In this document: positions 16,488 to 25,126 of the stretch, piece by piece
Layout: each line of letters begins with the position of its first letter
Numbering within the stretch: the stretch's first letter is position 1
Assembly (NCBI GenBank): GCA_017651315.1
Contig: JAGCDE010000020.1
Coordinates: 1-64,000, forward strand
Reading direction: 5' to 3'
Length of the DNA stretch: 64,000 nucleotides
Source: Bacteroidaceae bacterium
GTDB taxonomy: Bacteria > Bacteroidota > Bacteroidia > Bacteroidales > Bacteroidaceae
Notes under the pieces: generated by a model
What the model was told of the DNA's origin: nothing
Seen by the model: only the letters and a program-made list of their open reading frames with translations
Database searches by the model: none
Program-made: the position numbers and the translations under genes

Positions 16488-19121
16488 ATGAGAAGAATAA
16501 AGATACTGACATTGCTGATTCTGTCCGTTCCGTTTTCCGTGTCAATTGCACAGACCGGAAATGAAGTCGAACAGGAGAACCCAGTTATTCTCTATTCAGG
16601 CACCCCTAAACGCTACGAGATTGCCGATATTACCGTTACAGGCGATGACCAGAATGCAAAGACCCTGAAGAACCTGTCAGGACTCTCTGTGGGACAGCGT
16701 CTCGCAGTTCCCGGTCCGGAAATATCGAATGCAATGAAACGTCTGTGGAAGAACGGACTGTTCTCGAACGTGAGGATTCTTGCAACCAGGATATCAGGAG
16801 ACAAGATATGGCTTGAGATAGAGGTCGTGCACCGCCCCAAACTGAAGGAATGTGTTTTTCATGGGATAAAGAAAGGCGAAGTCAGCGAGTTGGAGGAGAA
16901 ACTGAAGCTTATTCCAGGTACTCAGGTTACCCCTAATGTCCTGAACCGTTCAGAGGCTCTTATCAGAAAATATTACGATGAAAAGGGTTACAAGGATGCC
17001 GATGTACGTATTCAGCAGAGAACCGAGGTGGATGAGGACGGACTGGTGTATGTCGATATATACATTGACCGTAAGGACAAGGTAAAGGTCAGACAGATCC
17101 ACATAGAGGGCAATGAGGTCCTTTCGGACAGGGAAATCCGCAAGATCATGAAGAAAACCAACGAAAAGGGATATCTGCCTGATTTCTTCCATACCAAGAA
17201 GTTCGTTAATGAGGAGTTTTTGGGTGATATGGACAAGATACGGGATAGATACGGAGAACTGGGCTATCGCGATGCCTATATCGTGAAGGACAGTGTTTCC
17301 GGCAATCCGGAAGACAATACGGTCGATATCTGGCTTACCCTGGATGAGGGCGGAAAATATTACCTGAGGGATGTGAGATGGGTTGGAAACACTGTGTATA
17401 ACAGCGAGGCCCTGAGCGATGTCCTGAAGATGAAGAAGGGTGATGTCTATAACCAGAAGAAACTGGATGAGAGAACGCGGTCTGATGAGGATGCAATACA
17501 GAGGCATTATTATAACGGTGGTTATGTAATGGCGCAGATCAGTCCTGTGGAGGCAAACGTGGAGGGTGACTCCATTGACCTTGAGATAAGGATTTCAGAG
17601 GGAGCCCAGCATACCATCAACAGGGTCAATATATACGGAAACGACAGGGTGTATGAGAATGTAGTCCGTAGAGAACTGTTCACCCGTCCGGGAGATGTGT
17701 TCTCATGGGATGCGCTGGAGCGTTCTTATCGTGCCATTGCCAATATGGGACATTTCGAACCCACTACAATAAATCCTGATGTCAGGCCGGACCAGTCGAA
17801 CGGAACCGTTGACATCAACTGGGAGTTGGAATCAAAGCCTAATGACCAGGTGGAGCTTTCTGCAGGTTGGGGACAGACAGGTCTCATAGGTCGGGTAGCA
17901 TTGAAGTTCACAAACTTCTCAATGTACAATCTTTTTCATAAGAGCGACAACTACCATAATCTGCTACCACAGGGAGACGGGCAGACATTCTCCATAAGCG
18001 GTTCATCAAACGGCAAGTTCTACCATTCCTGGAGTTTCTCGTTCATGGATCCCTGGTTCGGAGGCAAGCGTCCCAACTCCTTATGGGTGAACCTGTATTA
18101 TTCCAAACAGTCGGATATAAGCAGTAACTATTACAATTCCGCCTATTACCAGAACATGTATAACTATTATTACGGGTATGGCAACTACAACTATTACGGT
18201 AACGGATATTACAATAACTACGAGTCTTACTACGATCCGGACACCTATATCAGGATGTTCGGAGGATCCATCGGTTGGGGCAAGCGTCTGAACTGGCCGG
18301 ATGTATATACTGTTTTCAGGTCATCCCTGTCATATACACTGTATGACCTGAAACAATGGAGATATTTTCTCATTCATAACGGAACCTGCAACAACATAAA
18401 CCTGACTTTCGAGTTGAGCCACTCCACATCCAACAGCCCCCTATTCCCGACATCCGGCTCTGATTACTCCCTTTCTGTTGCACTGACTCCACCCTATTCC
18501 CTGTTTGATGGCGTGGATTACAGGAGTCTTGCCGCAGATCCCAATTCGGCTACATACCAGTCAGAGCTTGAGCAGAAACACAAATGGATAGAATACAACA
18601 AATGGAAGTTCACGAGCCGGACATACACATCGCTTACAAACGGTTTGAAAAAACGTCTTGTGCTCATGACGCGTATGGATTTCGGTCTGTTGGGTCATTA
18701 CAACAAGTACAAGAAATCCCCGTTTGAGACATTCTTCATGGGAGGTGACGGAATGAGCGGCGGTTCTTATACGTACGCCACGGACATAATCGGCCTGCGC
18801 GGATATGACAACGGTTCCCTTACGCCATATTCAGACGGTTATGCCTATACGCGCATGACAGCGGAACTCCGTTATCCGTTGATGATGCAGAATTCCACCA
18901 CGATATATGCCCTTGCGTTTCTTGAGGGAGGTAATGCCTGGACATCAATATCCAGGTTCAATCCTTTCGACCTGAAACGTTCCGCCGGTGTGGGCGTTCG
19001 CGTGTTCCTTCCGATGATAGGAATGATGGGTATAGACTGGGGATACGGATTTGATCCCATCAACGGTTCCAGGACATACAGCGGCAGCCAGATACACTTC
19101 GTGTTGGGGCAGGAGTTTTAA
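16488..19121 (+). CDS. bamA: Outer-membrane protein assembly factor BamA
   Basis: BamA inserts beta-barrel proteins into the outer membrane. The 877-residue chain has a signal peptide (ending SVSIAQ), a tandem set of POTRA domains over about residues 40-440 with IxxIxIxGN patterns such as KVRQIHIEGNEVLSDREI, and a 16-strand Omp85 barrel ending in HFVLGQEF with a terminal Phe. The barrel carries the conserved GLRGYDNGS loop (VRGF/Y motif, L6). A Tyr/Asn-rich insertion of about 38 residues lies at 547-584 in an extracellular loop. It is followed by Skp-like chaperone genes that act in the same pathway. Confidence 0.96.
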   Translation: MRRIKILTLLILSVPFSVSIAQTGNEVEQENPVILYSGTPKRYEIADITVTGDDQNAKTLKNLSGLSVGQRLAVPGPEISNAMKRLWKNGLFSNVRILATRISGDKIWLEIEVVHRPKLKECVFHGIKKGEVSELEEKLKLIPGTQVTPNVLNRSEALIRKYYDEKGYKDADVRIQQRTEVDEDGLVYVDIYIDRKDKVKVRQIHIEGNEVLSDREIRKIMKKTNEKGYLPDFFHTKKFVNEEFLGDMDKIRDRYGELGYRDAYIVKDSVSGNPEDNTVDIWLTLDEGGKYYLRDVRWVGNTVYNSEALSDVLKMKKGDVYNQKKLDERTRSDEDAIQRHYYNGGYVMAQISPVEANVEGDSIDLEIRISEGAQHTINRVNIYGNDRVYENVVRRELFTRPGDVFSWDALERSYRAIANMGHFEPTTINPDVRPDQSNGTVDINWELESKPNDQVELSAGWGQTGLIGRVALKFTNFSMYNLFHKSDNYHNLLPQGDGQTFSISGSSNGKFYHSWSFSFMDPWFGGKRPNSLWVNLYYSKQSDISSNYYNSAYYQNMYNYYYGYGNYNYYGNGYYNNYESYYDPDTYIRMFGGSIGWGKRLNWPDVYTVFRSSLSYTLYDLKQWRYFLIHNGTCNNINLTFELSHSTSNSPLFPTSGSDYSLSVALTPPYSLFDGVDYRSLAADPNSATYQSELEQKHKWIEYNKWKFTSRTYTSLTNGLKKRLVLMTRMDFGLLGHYNKYKKSPFETFFMGGDGMSGGSYTYATDIIGLRGYDNGSLTPYSDGYAYTRMTAELRYPLMMQNSTTIYALAFLEGGNAWTSISRFNPFDLKRSAGVGVRVFLPMIGMMGIDWGYGFDPINGSRTYSGSQIHFVLGQEF

Positions 19122-19164
19122 CATAAAGGCCAATTCGGTTATATTAAGGGAAAACGATGATATT

Positions 19165-19680
19165 ATGAAGAAGATTTTTACACTCACAGCACTTATGTGC
19201 CTTTTCTGCCTCACCGCAGGTGCGCAGAAATTCGCTTTGGTTGATATGGAGTATATACTGAACAGGATACCGGCTTATGAACGTGCAAACGAACAGCTGA
19301 ACCAGCTTTCCAAACGTTGGCAGGCCGAGGTTGAGGCGGTATCGCTGGAGGCACAGACTCTGTACAAGAACTATCAGAATGAGTCTGTTTTCCTTTCCGA
19401 TGAACAGAAGACAAGGAAAGAGGAGGAGATCGTGGCAAAGGAAAAGCAGGCAAGTGAACTCAAGCGCCAGTATTTCGGCCCTGAGGGAGAACTGTTCAAG
19501 AAAAGGGAGAGCCTCATGAATCCCATACAGGATGAGATTTACGAGGCTGTCAAGCAGATCAGCGAGGCTGAAGGATACCAGATGGTTATTGACAGGTCAT
19601 CGGCATCCAGCATGGTATATGCTTCTCCCAAGATTGATATAAGCAACGAAGTGCTGCGTAAACTCGGCTATTCGAATTAA
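19165..19680 (+). CDS. Skp/OmpH-family periplasmic chaperone, first copy
   Basis: Skp-family trimers hold unfolded outer-membrane proteins in the periplasm. This 171-residue protein has a signal peptide ending TAGAQ, then KFALVDMEYILNRIPAYE, the small beta domain start. A long charged helical hairpin (residues about 35-130) follows, then the closing beta segment YQMVIDRSS. The start at 19165 begins the signal. It is 43 bases after bamA. Confidence 0.92.
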   Translation: MKKIFTLTALMCLFCLTAGAQKFALVDMEYILNRIPAYERANEQLNQLSKRWQAEVEAVSLEAQTLYKNYQNESVFLSDEQKTRKEEEIVAKEKQASELKRQYFGPEGELFKKRESLMNPIQDEIYEAVKQISEAEGYQMVIDRSSASSMVYASPKIDISNEVLRKLGYSN

Positions 19681-19728
19681 TTGCTTAATTTTGCGGCCGA
19701 AAAAGGAAATTAACACAAATATCAGGAT

Positions 19729-20229
19729 ATGAAAAAATTATTGGTTGTTCTTCTGGCACTTGCACCAATGTGCATGTACGGACAGAAATTCGGGAATATC
19801 AATTCCAATGAGGTGGCTATGCTGATGCCAGAATACAAGACATCACAGACTGAACTTGAGACGCTTCAGAAACAGTATGACGAAGAGCTTCAGTATATGA
19901 TGAACGAATATTCCAAGAAGGTTGAGGATTATGAGAAGCAGCGCGAGACTCTTCCTGAAAATATCAGGACCCGTCGCGAGCAGGAAATCATGGATAGCAG
20001 GCAGAAGATGGAACAGTATCACGATGATTGCCTGACGAACCTTAACAACAAGCATTCAGAACTGATGGAGGCTCTTCTGACCAAGCTTCAGAAGGCCATC
20101 AAGGAAGTAGGAGAGGAGGGTGGATACACTTGTATCTTTGACGTGGCCAATGGTGTCATTCCATTCGTGAACTCCACTCTCACAACTGATGTCACCGAGG
20201 CTGTAAAGGCCAAACTTGGAATAAAATAA
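19729..20229 (+). CDS. Skp/OmpH-family periplasmic chaperone, second copy
   Basis: This 166-residue protein has a signal peptide (MKKLLVVLLALAPMCMYGQ), the FGNINSNEVAMLMPEYK beta-domain start, a coiled-coil hairpin of alternating Glu/Lys/Gln, and the closing segment YTCIFDVANGVIPF. It is related to the copies on either side but differs considerably in the helical arms, so it is an old duplication. It ends just upstream of a strong terminator. Confidence 0.92.
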   Translation: MKKLLVVLLALAPMCMYGQKFGNINSNEVAMLMPEYKTSQTELETLQKQYDEELQYMMNEYSKKVEDYEKQRETLPENIRTRREQEIMDSRQKMEQYHDDCLTNLNNKHSELMEALLTKLQKAIKEVGEEGGYTCIFDVANGVIPFVNSTLTTDVTEAVKAKLGIK

Positions 20230-20240
20230 CGCTGTTTAAC

Positions 20241-20292
20241 CCACATAAGGGGGAATACGGTTTTTCTGTCCGTATCCCCCTTGTGGTTTTTC
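20241..20292 (+). terminator. Intrinsic terminator after the second skp gene
   Basis: A long stem (20241-20260 with 20270-20286) with one bulged base and a 9-base loop is followed by a run of six T residues at 20287-20292. It should end most transcripts from the bamA cluster before the third skp gene. Confidence 0.85.
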
Positions 20293-20318
20293 CGATGACA
20301 AATCAATTACTGCCGCTT

Positions 20319-20888
20319 ATGAAACCGTTTAAAAGGATTATTTCCGTCTTTCTGGTCGCACTGCCTGTTTCCTTATGGGCACAGACCGGAAATTTCGGTT
20401 ATATGGATTTCAATGGAACTCTGAAACTTATGCCTGAATACAAGGAGGCACAGGAGAATCTTCAGAAAATCCAGTCCGATTTCAAGGAAGAGATAGAACG
20501 CTCCAAGAGAGAGTTCGAACGTCAGTATGTAGAGTTCATGCTGGAACAGAACCAGCTCGCCCCTTCTATTGTCGCCAAGAGGCAAAAGGAACTTCAGGTG
20601 CTTATGGACACATATTCAGACTTCCGCGACAATGTCCAGACTGAACTGGAGAGCAAGCGGGAGGAATTGCTTAATCCCATCAAGGAGAAACTGATCAAGG
20701 CAGTGAACAGTGCAGGAAAGTCCATGAATCTGGATTACATCATCGACACAGGAACGAGGACATATCTCTATATCGATCCGGAAAGGGGCGTGGACATTTC
20801 CAACCAGGTCTATCGCTTGCTCGGGCTGAAGGAAACGGGGGGTGAAGGTGGTGAGAATTCAGGCAACACATTGGTTCCCTTAAGGTAA
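20319..20888 (+). CDS. Skp/OmpH-family periplasmic chaperone, third copy
   Basis: This 189-residue protein from the ATG at 20319 has a signal peptide (MKPFKRIISVFLVALPVSLWAQ). It continues with FGYMDFNGTLKLMPEYK, a charged helical hairpin, a closing IIDTGTRTYLYIDP and a Gly/Asn-rich tail. A start at 20295 is possible. Unlike the first two copies it lies beyond an intrinsic terminator and is followed 11 bases later by murI, so readthrough or an unseen promoter must drive it. Confidence 0.88.
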   Translation: MKPFKRIISVFLVALPVSLWAQTGNFGYMDFNGTLKLMPEYKEAQENLQKIQSDFKEEIERSKREFERQYVEFMLEQNQLAPSIVAKRQKELQVLMDTYSDFRDNVQTELESKREELLNPIKEKLIKAVNSAGKSMNLDYIIDTGTRTYLYIDPERGVDISNQVYRLLGLKETGGEGGENSGNTLVPLR

Positions 20889-20899
20889 ATGGTGCAAAG

Positions 20900-21742
20900 A
20901 TGAATAATAATCTGTTGTGTTCTGATCCGGGTCCGATCGGTGTCTTTGATTCCGGTTACGGCGGACTGACTATACTTAAACATATCAGAACCGTTCTTCC
21001 GGATTATGATTTCCTGTATCTGGGTGACAATGCAAGGACTCCATACGGAACCAGGTCTTTTCAGGTTGTCTATGAGTTTACCCTTCAATGCGTATGCAGG
21101 CTTTTAGAAATGGGTTGTCATCTGGTCGTGCTGGCCTGTAACACGGCATCGGCAAAGGCTTTGAGAACAATTCAGCAGATTGACCTGCCAAGAATCGATT
21201 CGACACGTCGTGTGTTGGGCATCATCCGGCCTACTGCCGAAGCCGTAGGCAACTTGACCCAAACGCGGCATGTAGGTCTTCTGGCTACTCCAGGTACCAT
21301 TAAATCCCTCTCTTATCCTCTGGAGATAAACAAACTATTCCCTGACATTATAGTGACAGGTGAGGCATGTCCTATATGGGTTCCTCTCGTGGAGAACGGT
21401 GAGTCAGATTCCGACGGTGCCGATTTCTTTGTGAGACGGCATGTGGAGAACCTCCTGGCAAGGGATCCTGAAATAGATACTATACTGTTAGGTTGCACTC
21501 ATTATCCTTTGCTGTATGGGAAAATCAGGAAGTTTGTCCCGGACCACATCCGGATTGTGTCCCAAGGTGAATATGTAGCTGCATCGCTGAAAGATTATCT
21601 GGCCCGTCATCCGGAGATGGATTCACGTTGTACCAGGAACTCTTCATGCAGATATCTGACAACGGAATCGGTTGAGACATTCCTGCCTAATGCATCCATT
21701 TTCATGAATGACGGCATTAACGCGGAAACTGTATCTTTGTGA
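20900..21742 (+). CDS. murI: Glutamate racemase
   Basis: The enzyme makes D-glutamate for peptidoglycan. The 280-residue chain contains PIGVFDSGYGGLT, YLGDNARTPYG, the first catalytic Cys in LACNTASA and the second in GCTHYPLL, all characteristic of MurI. It is the last gene of the envelope cluster and converges on the permease gene, 12 bases apart. Confidence 0.97.
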   Translation: MNNNLLCSDPGPIGVFDSGYGGLTILKHIRTVLPDYDFLYLGDNARTPYGTRSFQVVYEFTLQCVCRLLEMGCHLVVLACNTASAKALRTIQQIDLPRIDSTRRVLGIIRPTAEAVGNLTQTRHVGLLATPGTIKSLSYPLEINKLFPDIIVTGEACPIWVPLVENGESDSDGADFFVRRHVENLLARDPEIDTILLGCTHYPLLYGKIRKFVPDHIRIVSQGEYVAASLKDYLARHPEMDSRCTRNSSCRYLTTESVETFLPNASIFMNDGINAETVSL

Positions 21743-21754
21743 CAGGTCCTGAGG

Positions 21755-22993
21755 TTATTCCCTTTGTCTGTTTACTACATATTTGCGGGCTATACGCCCT
21801 ATCGGACGTATGGAAATGAAGCTTACAGCTATGACTGTCAGCAGAACCGTCAGGATATCGCTTATCTTAAGGTTGACAGGATAGGAATCAACTATGAAAT
21901 TTCCCGCCGCTCCGAGTCTTATAAGTCCGAGATGCTGCTGAAGCAGAACCGCCACTATCCCTGCCGCCAATCCGGCAATTGCCCCTGTCACTGAAATGAG
22001 AACTCCGTTCATTACAAATATTCTTTCAACCGTCCTTTCTTCGGCACCGAGGCTTTTAAGCAGGATGGCGTCATTCTGTTTCTCGATCATAAGCATGATG
22101 AGGGAGCTGATAATGTTGAAGCAGGCGATAAGAAGTATAAATGAGAGGAACAGATAAGAGATGAATTTTTCAAGCTTGACCACCTTGAAAACATCCGCTT
22201 GCTGCTGGTAGCGGTCAAGTATCCGGAATCCGTCACCCAACACTGACTTCAGTTCCCGCCTTGCTTTAAGGATTCCGCAACCTTCTGACAGTTTCAGCTC
22301 CATTGAGGAGGCATTGTCGTGGTGTCCTGTGAGTCTTCTTGCAAGGTCCAGTGATACGATAACGTAGTTGTCATCGTATTTTTCCTGATCCACCTTGAAG
22401 AATACCCCGGGTGAGAAGATTGGTGCTGAATTGAAGGAGGAGGCGGGATTGACTATGCTTACCGCCCCCCCCTTCCTGGGAACATAGAGTGTAAGGGGAT
22501 CTACGGGTTGTGCCCCGCAATCCATTTTCCTAAGCAGATTGATACCGAGGATACCATAGTCACAAACCTCGTCTGAAAGCATATAGATGCCGTTGCCAAA
22601 CAGTATGGATTCTATGTCTGCCAGGTCGTGGAAGTTGTCATCGACACCTTTTATGATGGCAATCTGTTGCCGGCTTTTGTATTGCAGCAGCGCCTGTTCC
22701 TCAAGTGTGAATGAACAGACCTCGATAAATGGGAGTGTACGGGCGGCTTTTATCCTTTCATCACCTGTATCAAAGAATTTTCCATGAACAGGCACTATTT
22801 TCAGTTCCGGGTCGAAATCGGAAAACAGGCTGGAGATCAGATTGTGGAACCCGTTGAAGACGGACAGGGTACAGATCAGGGCAAAGGAAGCCAGAGCTAT
22901 TCCCGCCACCGAGATGGCGGAGATAACGTTTATCACGTTGTGGCTCTTCTTGGCGAAAAGATAACGTTTTGCTATATAGAAAGGGATGTTCAC
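21755..22993 (-). CDS. LolC/LolE-like lipoprotein-releasing ABC transporter permease
   Basis: This FtsX/MacB-type permease of 412 residues has one N-terminal helix (about 22-48, INVISAISVAGIALASFALI), a large periplasmic domain and three C-terminal helices. RYLFAKKSHNVINVIS at the N-terminus is typical of LolC/E. It probably extracts lipoproteins from the inner membrane, with an ATPase encoded elsewhere. The start codon is GTG (22991-22993). It is 14 bases downstream of rbfA in the same operon. Confidence 0.9.
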   Translation of the reverse strand: MNIPFYIAKRYLFAKKSHNVINVISAISVAGIALASFALICTLSVFNGFHNLISSLFSDFDPELKIVPVHGKFFDTGDERIKAARTLPFIEVCSFTLEEQALLQYKSRQQIAIIKGVDDNFHDLADIESILFGNGIYMLSDEVCDYGILGINLLRKMDCGAQPVDPLTLYVPRKGGAVSIVNPASSFNSAPIFSPGVFFKVDQEKYDDNYVIVSLDLARRLTGHHDNASSMELKLSEGCGILKARRELKSVLGDGFRILDRYQQQADVFKVVKLEKFISYLFLSFILLIACFNIISSLIMLMIEKQNDAILLKSLGAEERTVERIFVMNGVLISVTGAIAGLAAGIVAVLLQQHLGLIRLGAAGNFIVDSYPVNLKISDILTVLLTVIAVSFISIRPIGRIARKYVVNRQRE

Positions 22994-23007
22994 TTTGCCA
23001 TCAGAGT

Positions 23008-23343
23008 CTATTGTTTGAGCAACTCGTCTATACGGGCCATATAGTCCAGCGTGTTGTCAAGGAAGAAACGCAGTTCAGGGATAATCCGAAGCTGGTATCT
23101 TACCCTCTGTCCCAAATCATACCTTATCTCCTTCACATTGGAGTTTATGTTACGGACAGTCTCTTCTCCCCTCTCTGATGGAAAAATACTGAGATAGACG
23201 CTTGCTATGCTCAGGTCGCTGCTTATTTTCACCCCGCTGACTGTCACCAACAGCCCTTTTGTCAGTTTTGTCTGCAAAAGGAACATTTCACTGAGTTCCT
23301 TCTGTATCAGTCTTGAAATCTTCTGTTGTCTTGTACTGTCCAT
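23008..23343 (-). CDS. rbfA: Ribosome-binding factor A
   Basis: RbfA assists maturation of the 30S 5' domain and 16S rRNA. This 111-residue protein has the single KH-like fold: an N-terminal helix RLIQKELSEMFL, GLLVTVSGVKISSDLSIASVYLSIF, and RYQLRIIPELRFFLDNTLDYMARIDELL, a close family signature. It starts 3 bases after the O-methyltransferase stop. Confidence 0.96.
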   Translation of the reverse strand: MDSTRQQKISRLIQKELSEMFLLQTKLTKGLLVTVSGVKISSDLSIASVYLSIFPSERGEETVRNINSNVKEIRYDLGQRVRYQLRIIPELRFFLDNTLDYMARIDELLKQ

Positions 23344-23346
23344 ATC

Positions 23347-24015
23347 TCAATATTCATTTTTCCTTATTAAAGACACCCCGTCACGTATGGGAATCATCGC
23401 CACCTCAACCCGACTGTCCGAGGCCACCATGTCATTGAACCTGCGTATGGCTTCGGTCTGTCCGTCCTTGAAACGGGAATCTGCCACATGACCGTTCCAC
23501 AGGGTGTTGTCAACAATGATGAAACCTCCCGGTCTGATATACGGGAACAGAGTGTTCCAGTATTCGGGATATTCTCTCTTTTCGCCGTCAATGAATGCCA
23601 TGTCAAACATTTCTCCGAGAGAGGGGACCACTTCAAGAGCATCACCGATATGAAGCCTTATCCTGTCGGAGTATGGTGAACTGTCAATCCATTTGCGGAT
23701 AAAAACCTCCTTTTCATCGTCAATCTCCACGGTGTGTACTGTTCCGGATGAAGACAAGGCTTCAGCGATGCAAAGAGTGGAGTATCCGGTGAATGTTCCT
23801 ACTTCCAGAACTTTGTCGGGCTTGATCATGGACACCAGCATTTTGATCAGTCTTCCCTGTATATGTCCCGATGCCATACGGGGATTCAGCATGGTCAGGT
23901 TTGTCTCCCTATAGAGGGACTCCAGTAAAGCTCCCTCAGGAGCTATATGCCTGGAGATGTAATCCTCCAGCTCATCTTCACCGGTATATCCTATACCATG
24001 TCCGGATAATGACAT
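23347..24015 (-). CDS. SAM-dependent O-methyltransferase (class I, COMT-like)
   Basis: This 222-residue protein of the metal-dependent O-methyltransferase family has the SAM motif VLEVGTFTGYSTLCIAEAL, the acidic TVEIDDEK, and metal-ligand residues in FIDGEKREYPEYW and IIVDNTLWNG. Substrates in this family are catechol-like or other hydroxylated small molecules; none can be named here. The ATG at 24013-24015 lies opposite the divergent xerD gene. It leads the rbfA/permease operon. Confidence 0.93.
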   Translation of the reverse strand: MSLSGHGIGYTGEDELEDYISRHIAPEGALLESLYRETNLTMLNPRMASGHIQGRLIKMLVSMIKPDKVLEVGTFTGYSTLCIAEALSSSGTVHTVEIDDEKEVFIRKWIDSSPYSDRIRLHIGDALEVVPSLGEMFDMAFIDGEKREYPEYWNTLFPYIRPGGFIIVDNTLWNGHVADSRFKDGQTEAIRRFNDMVASDSRVEVAMIPIRDGVSLIRKNEY

Positions 24016-24024
24016 AATTATTCG

Positions 24025-24032
24025 TATCTTTG
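24025..24032 (+). promoter_or_regulatory. Bacteroidota -7 element for xerD
   Basis: TATCTTTG fits TAnnTTTG, 60 bases upstream of the xerD ATG at 24092. It lies close to the start of the divergent gene. Confidence 0.6.
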
Positions 24033-24043
24033 TGTCTTGTCTG

Positions 24044-24063
24044 CCGGACCGGCTCCGGTCCGG
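24044..24063. repeat. 20-bp GC-rich palindrome between divergent promoters
   Basis: CCGGACCGG at 24044-24052 pairs perfectly with CCGGTCCGG at 24055-24063 around a 2-base spacer. It lies between the -7 elements of xerD (24025-24032) and the O-methyltransferase operon (24067-24074). It may be an operator or a hairpin near both transcript starts. Confidence 0.75.
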
Positions 24064-24066
24064 TTG

Positions 24067-24074
24067 CAAAGTTA
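24067..24074 (-). promoter_or_regulatory. Bacteroidota -7 element for the O-methyltransferase-rbfA operon
   Basis: On the minus strand this reads TAACTTTG, fitting TAnnTTTG, about 52 bases before the ATG at 24015. No properly spaced TTTG was found. Confidence 0.55.
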
Positions 24075-24091
24075 AGGCGTTTTCTCAAATA

Positions 24092-25021
24092 ATGAAAACA
24101 GAGCGCGGACATTACTCCCAGTCAGAACAGGACACGGTTCTCAAAAAGTACCGTCAGTATCTGCTTCTGGAAAAGTCTCTTTCACTCAATACGGCGGAGG
24201 CTTACATGGATGATGTGCTGAAGCTTATCTCCTATTTCAGTGATAGCGGTACGGACTTGCGGGATGTCTCTCTTGATGATCTCCATGAATTTGCGGCAGC
24301 TTTGGGAGATCTCGGTATAGCTCCCCGCTCCCAATCGAGGATTATCTCCGGAGTCCGTTCCTTTTTCAGATTCCTGAACATTGAAGGTTATCGTCAGGAC
24401 GACCCCGGGGAGCTCCTGGAATCCCCCAAGATTGGCCGACATCTTCCCGATGTGCTTTCCGTACAGGAGATAGACTCAATATTGCAGGCGATAGACAGGA
24501 CAACCCCGGAGGGACAGCGCAACAGGGCGATGATAGAAACGATGTACAGTTGCGGCCTGAGAGTTTCCGAGCTGTGCAGTCTGAAGATGGCGGACCTTTT
24601 TCCCGAGGAGGGTTTCGTAAGGGTAACGGGCAAGGGGAGCAAGCAGCGTCTCGTCCCGATCTCAGGGAAGGCGCTCCATGAGATAGATCTTTATCTTTCA
24701 CAACGTTGTCATATTGACATAAAGGCCGGTGCGGAACCGTTCCTTTTCTTGAGTTTCCGTCGGGGGAAACCTATCTCAAGAGTGATGGTCTTCGATATGG
24801 TCAAGGAACTGGCTGCGATGGCGGGAATCAGGAAGAACGTCAGTCCGCATACTTTCAGACACTCTTTCGCCACTCATCTCCTTGAGGGCGGGGCGAACTT
24901 GAGAGCAATCCAGGCAATGCTCGGACATGAGAAAATATCCACGACCGAAATATATACACATATAGACCGTTCCCGTCTGTGTGAGGAGATTATGTCCCAT
25001 CACCCAAGAAACAGTCGATGA
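24092..25021 (+). CDS. xerD: Tyrosine site-specific recombinase XerD
   Basis: XerD with XerC resolves chromosome dimers at dif. The 309-residue chain has an N-terminal SAM-like DNA-binding domain (SLSLNTAEAYMDDVLKL) and a catalytic domain with Arg in YSCGLRVSELC, HTFRHSFATHLLEGG (HxxR), GHEKIS and the nucleophile Tyr in TTEIYTHID. Its size and isolated chromosomal setting fit a housekeeping Xer protein rather than a mobile-element integrase. The start at 24092 is preferred over in-frame codons within the promoter region. Confidence 0.94.
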   Translation: MKTERGHYSQSEQDTVLKKYRQYLLLEKSLSLNTAEAYMDDVLKLISYFSDSGTDLRDVSLDDLHEFAAALGDLGIAPRSQSRIISGVRSFFRFLNIEGYRQDDPGELLESPKIGRHLPDVLSVQEIDSILQAIDRTTPEGQRNRAMIETMYSCGLRVSELCSLKMADLFPEEGFVRVTGKGSKQRLVPISGKALHEIDLYLSQRCHIDIKAGAEPFLFLSFRRGKPISRVMVFDMVKELAAMAGIRKNVSPHTFRHSFATHLLEGGANLRAIQAMLGHEKISTTEIYTHIDRSRLCEEIMSHHPRNSR

Positions 25022-25069
25022 CTCCAAAAATAATGTTTGTCGGAATACACGGATTCTGCTTTTTTTTTG

Positions 25070-25077
25070 TAAGTTTG
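25070..25077 (+). promoter_or_regulatory. Bacteroidota -7 element before the OmpA/TPR lipoprotein gene
   Basis: TAAGTTTG fits TAnnTTTG, 49 bases before the ATG at 25127. The 5' leader is A-rich (ACGTTAAATAAATCAATT), typical of well-translated Bacteroidota genes. Confidence 0.65.
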
Positions 25078-25126
25078 CGTAACTAAGACAAAAGGACAAC
25101 ATAAACTAACGTTAAATAAATCAATT

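Noticed and set aside
24092..25021. Integrase of a mobile element (also considered for 46869-47750)
   Set aside because: Both tyrosine recombinases have Xer size and motifs, sit in conserved housekeeping contexts, and have no flanking attachment repeats or cargo genes.
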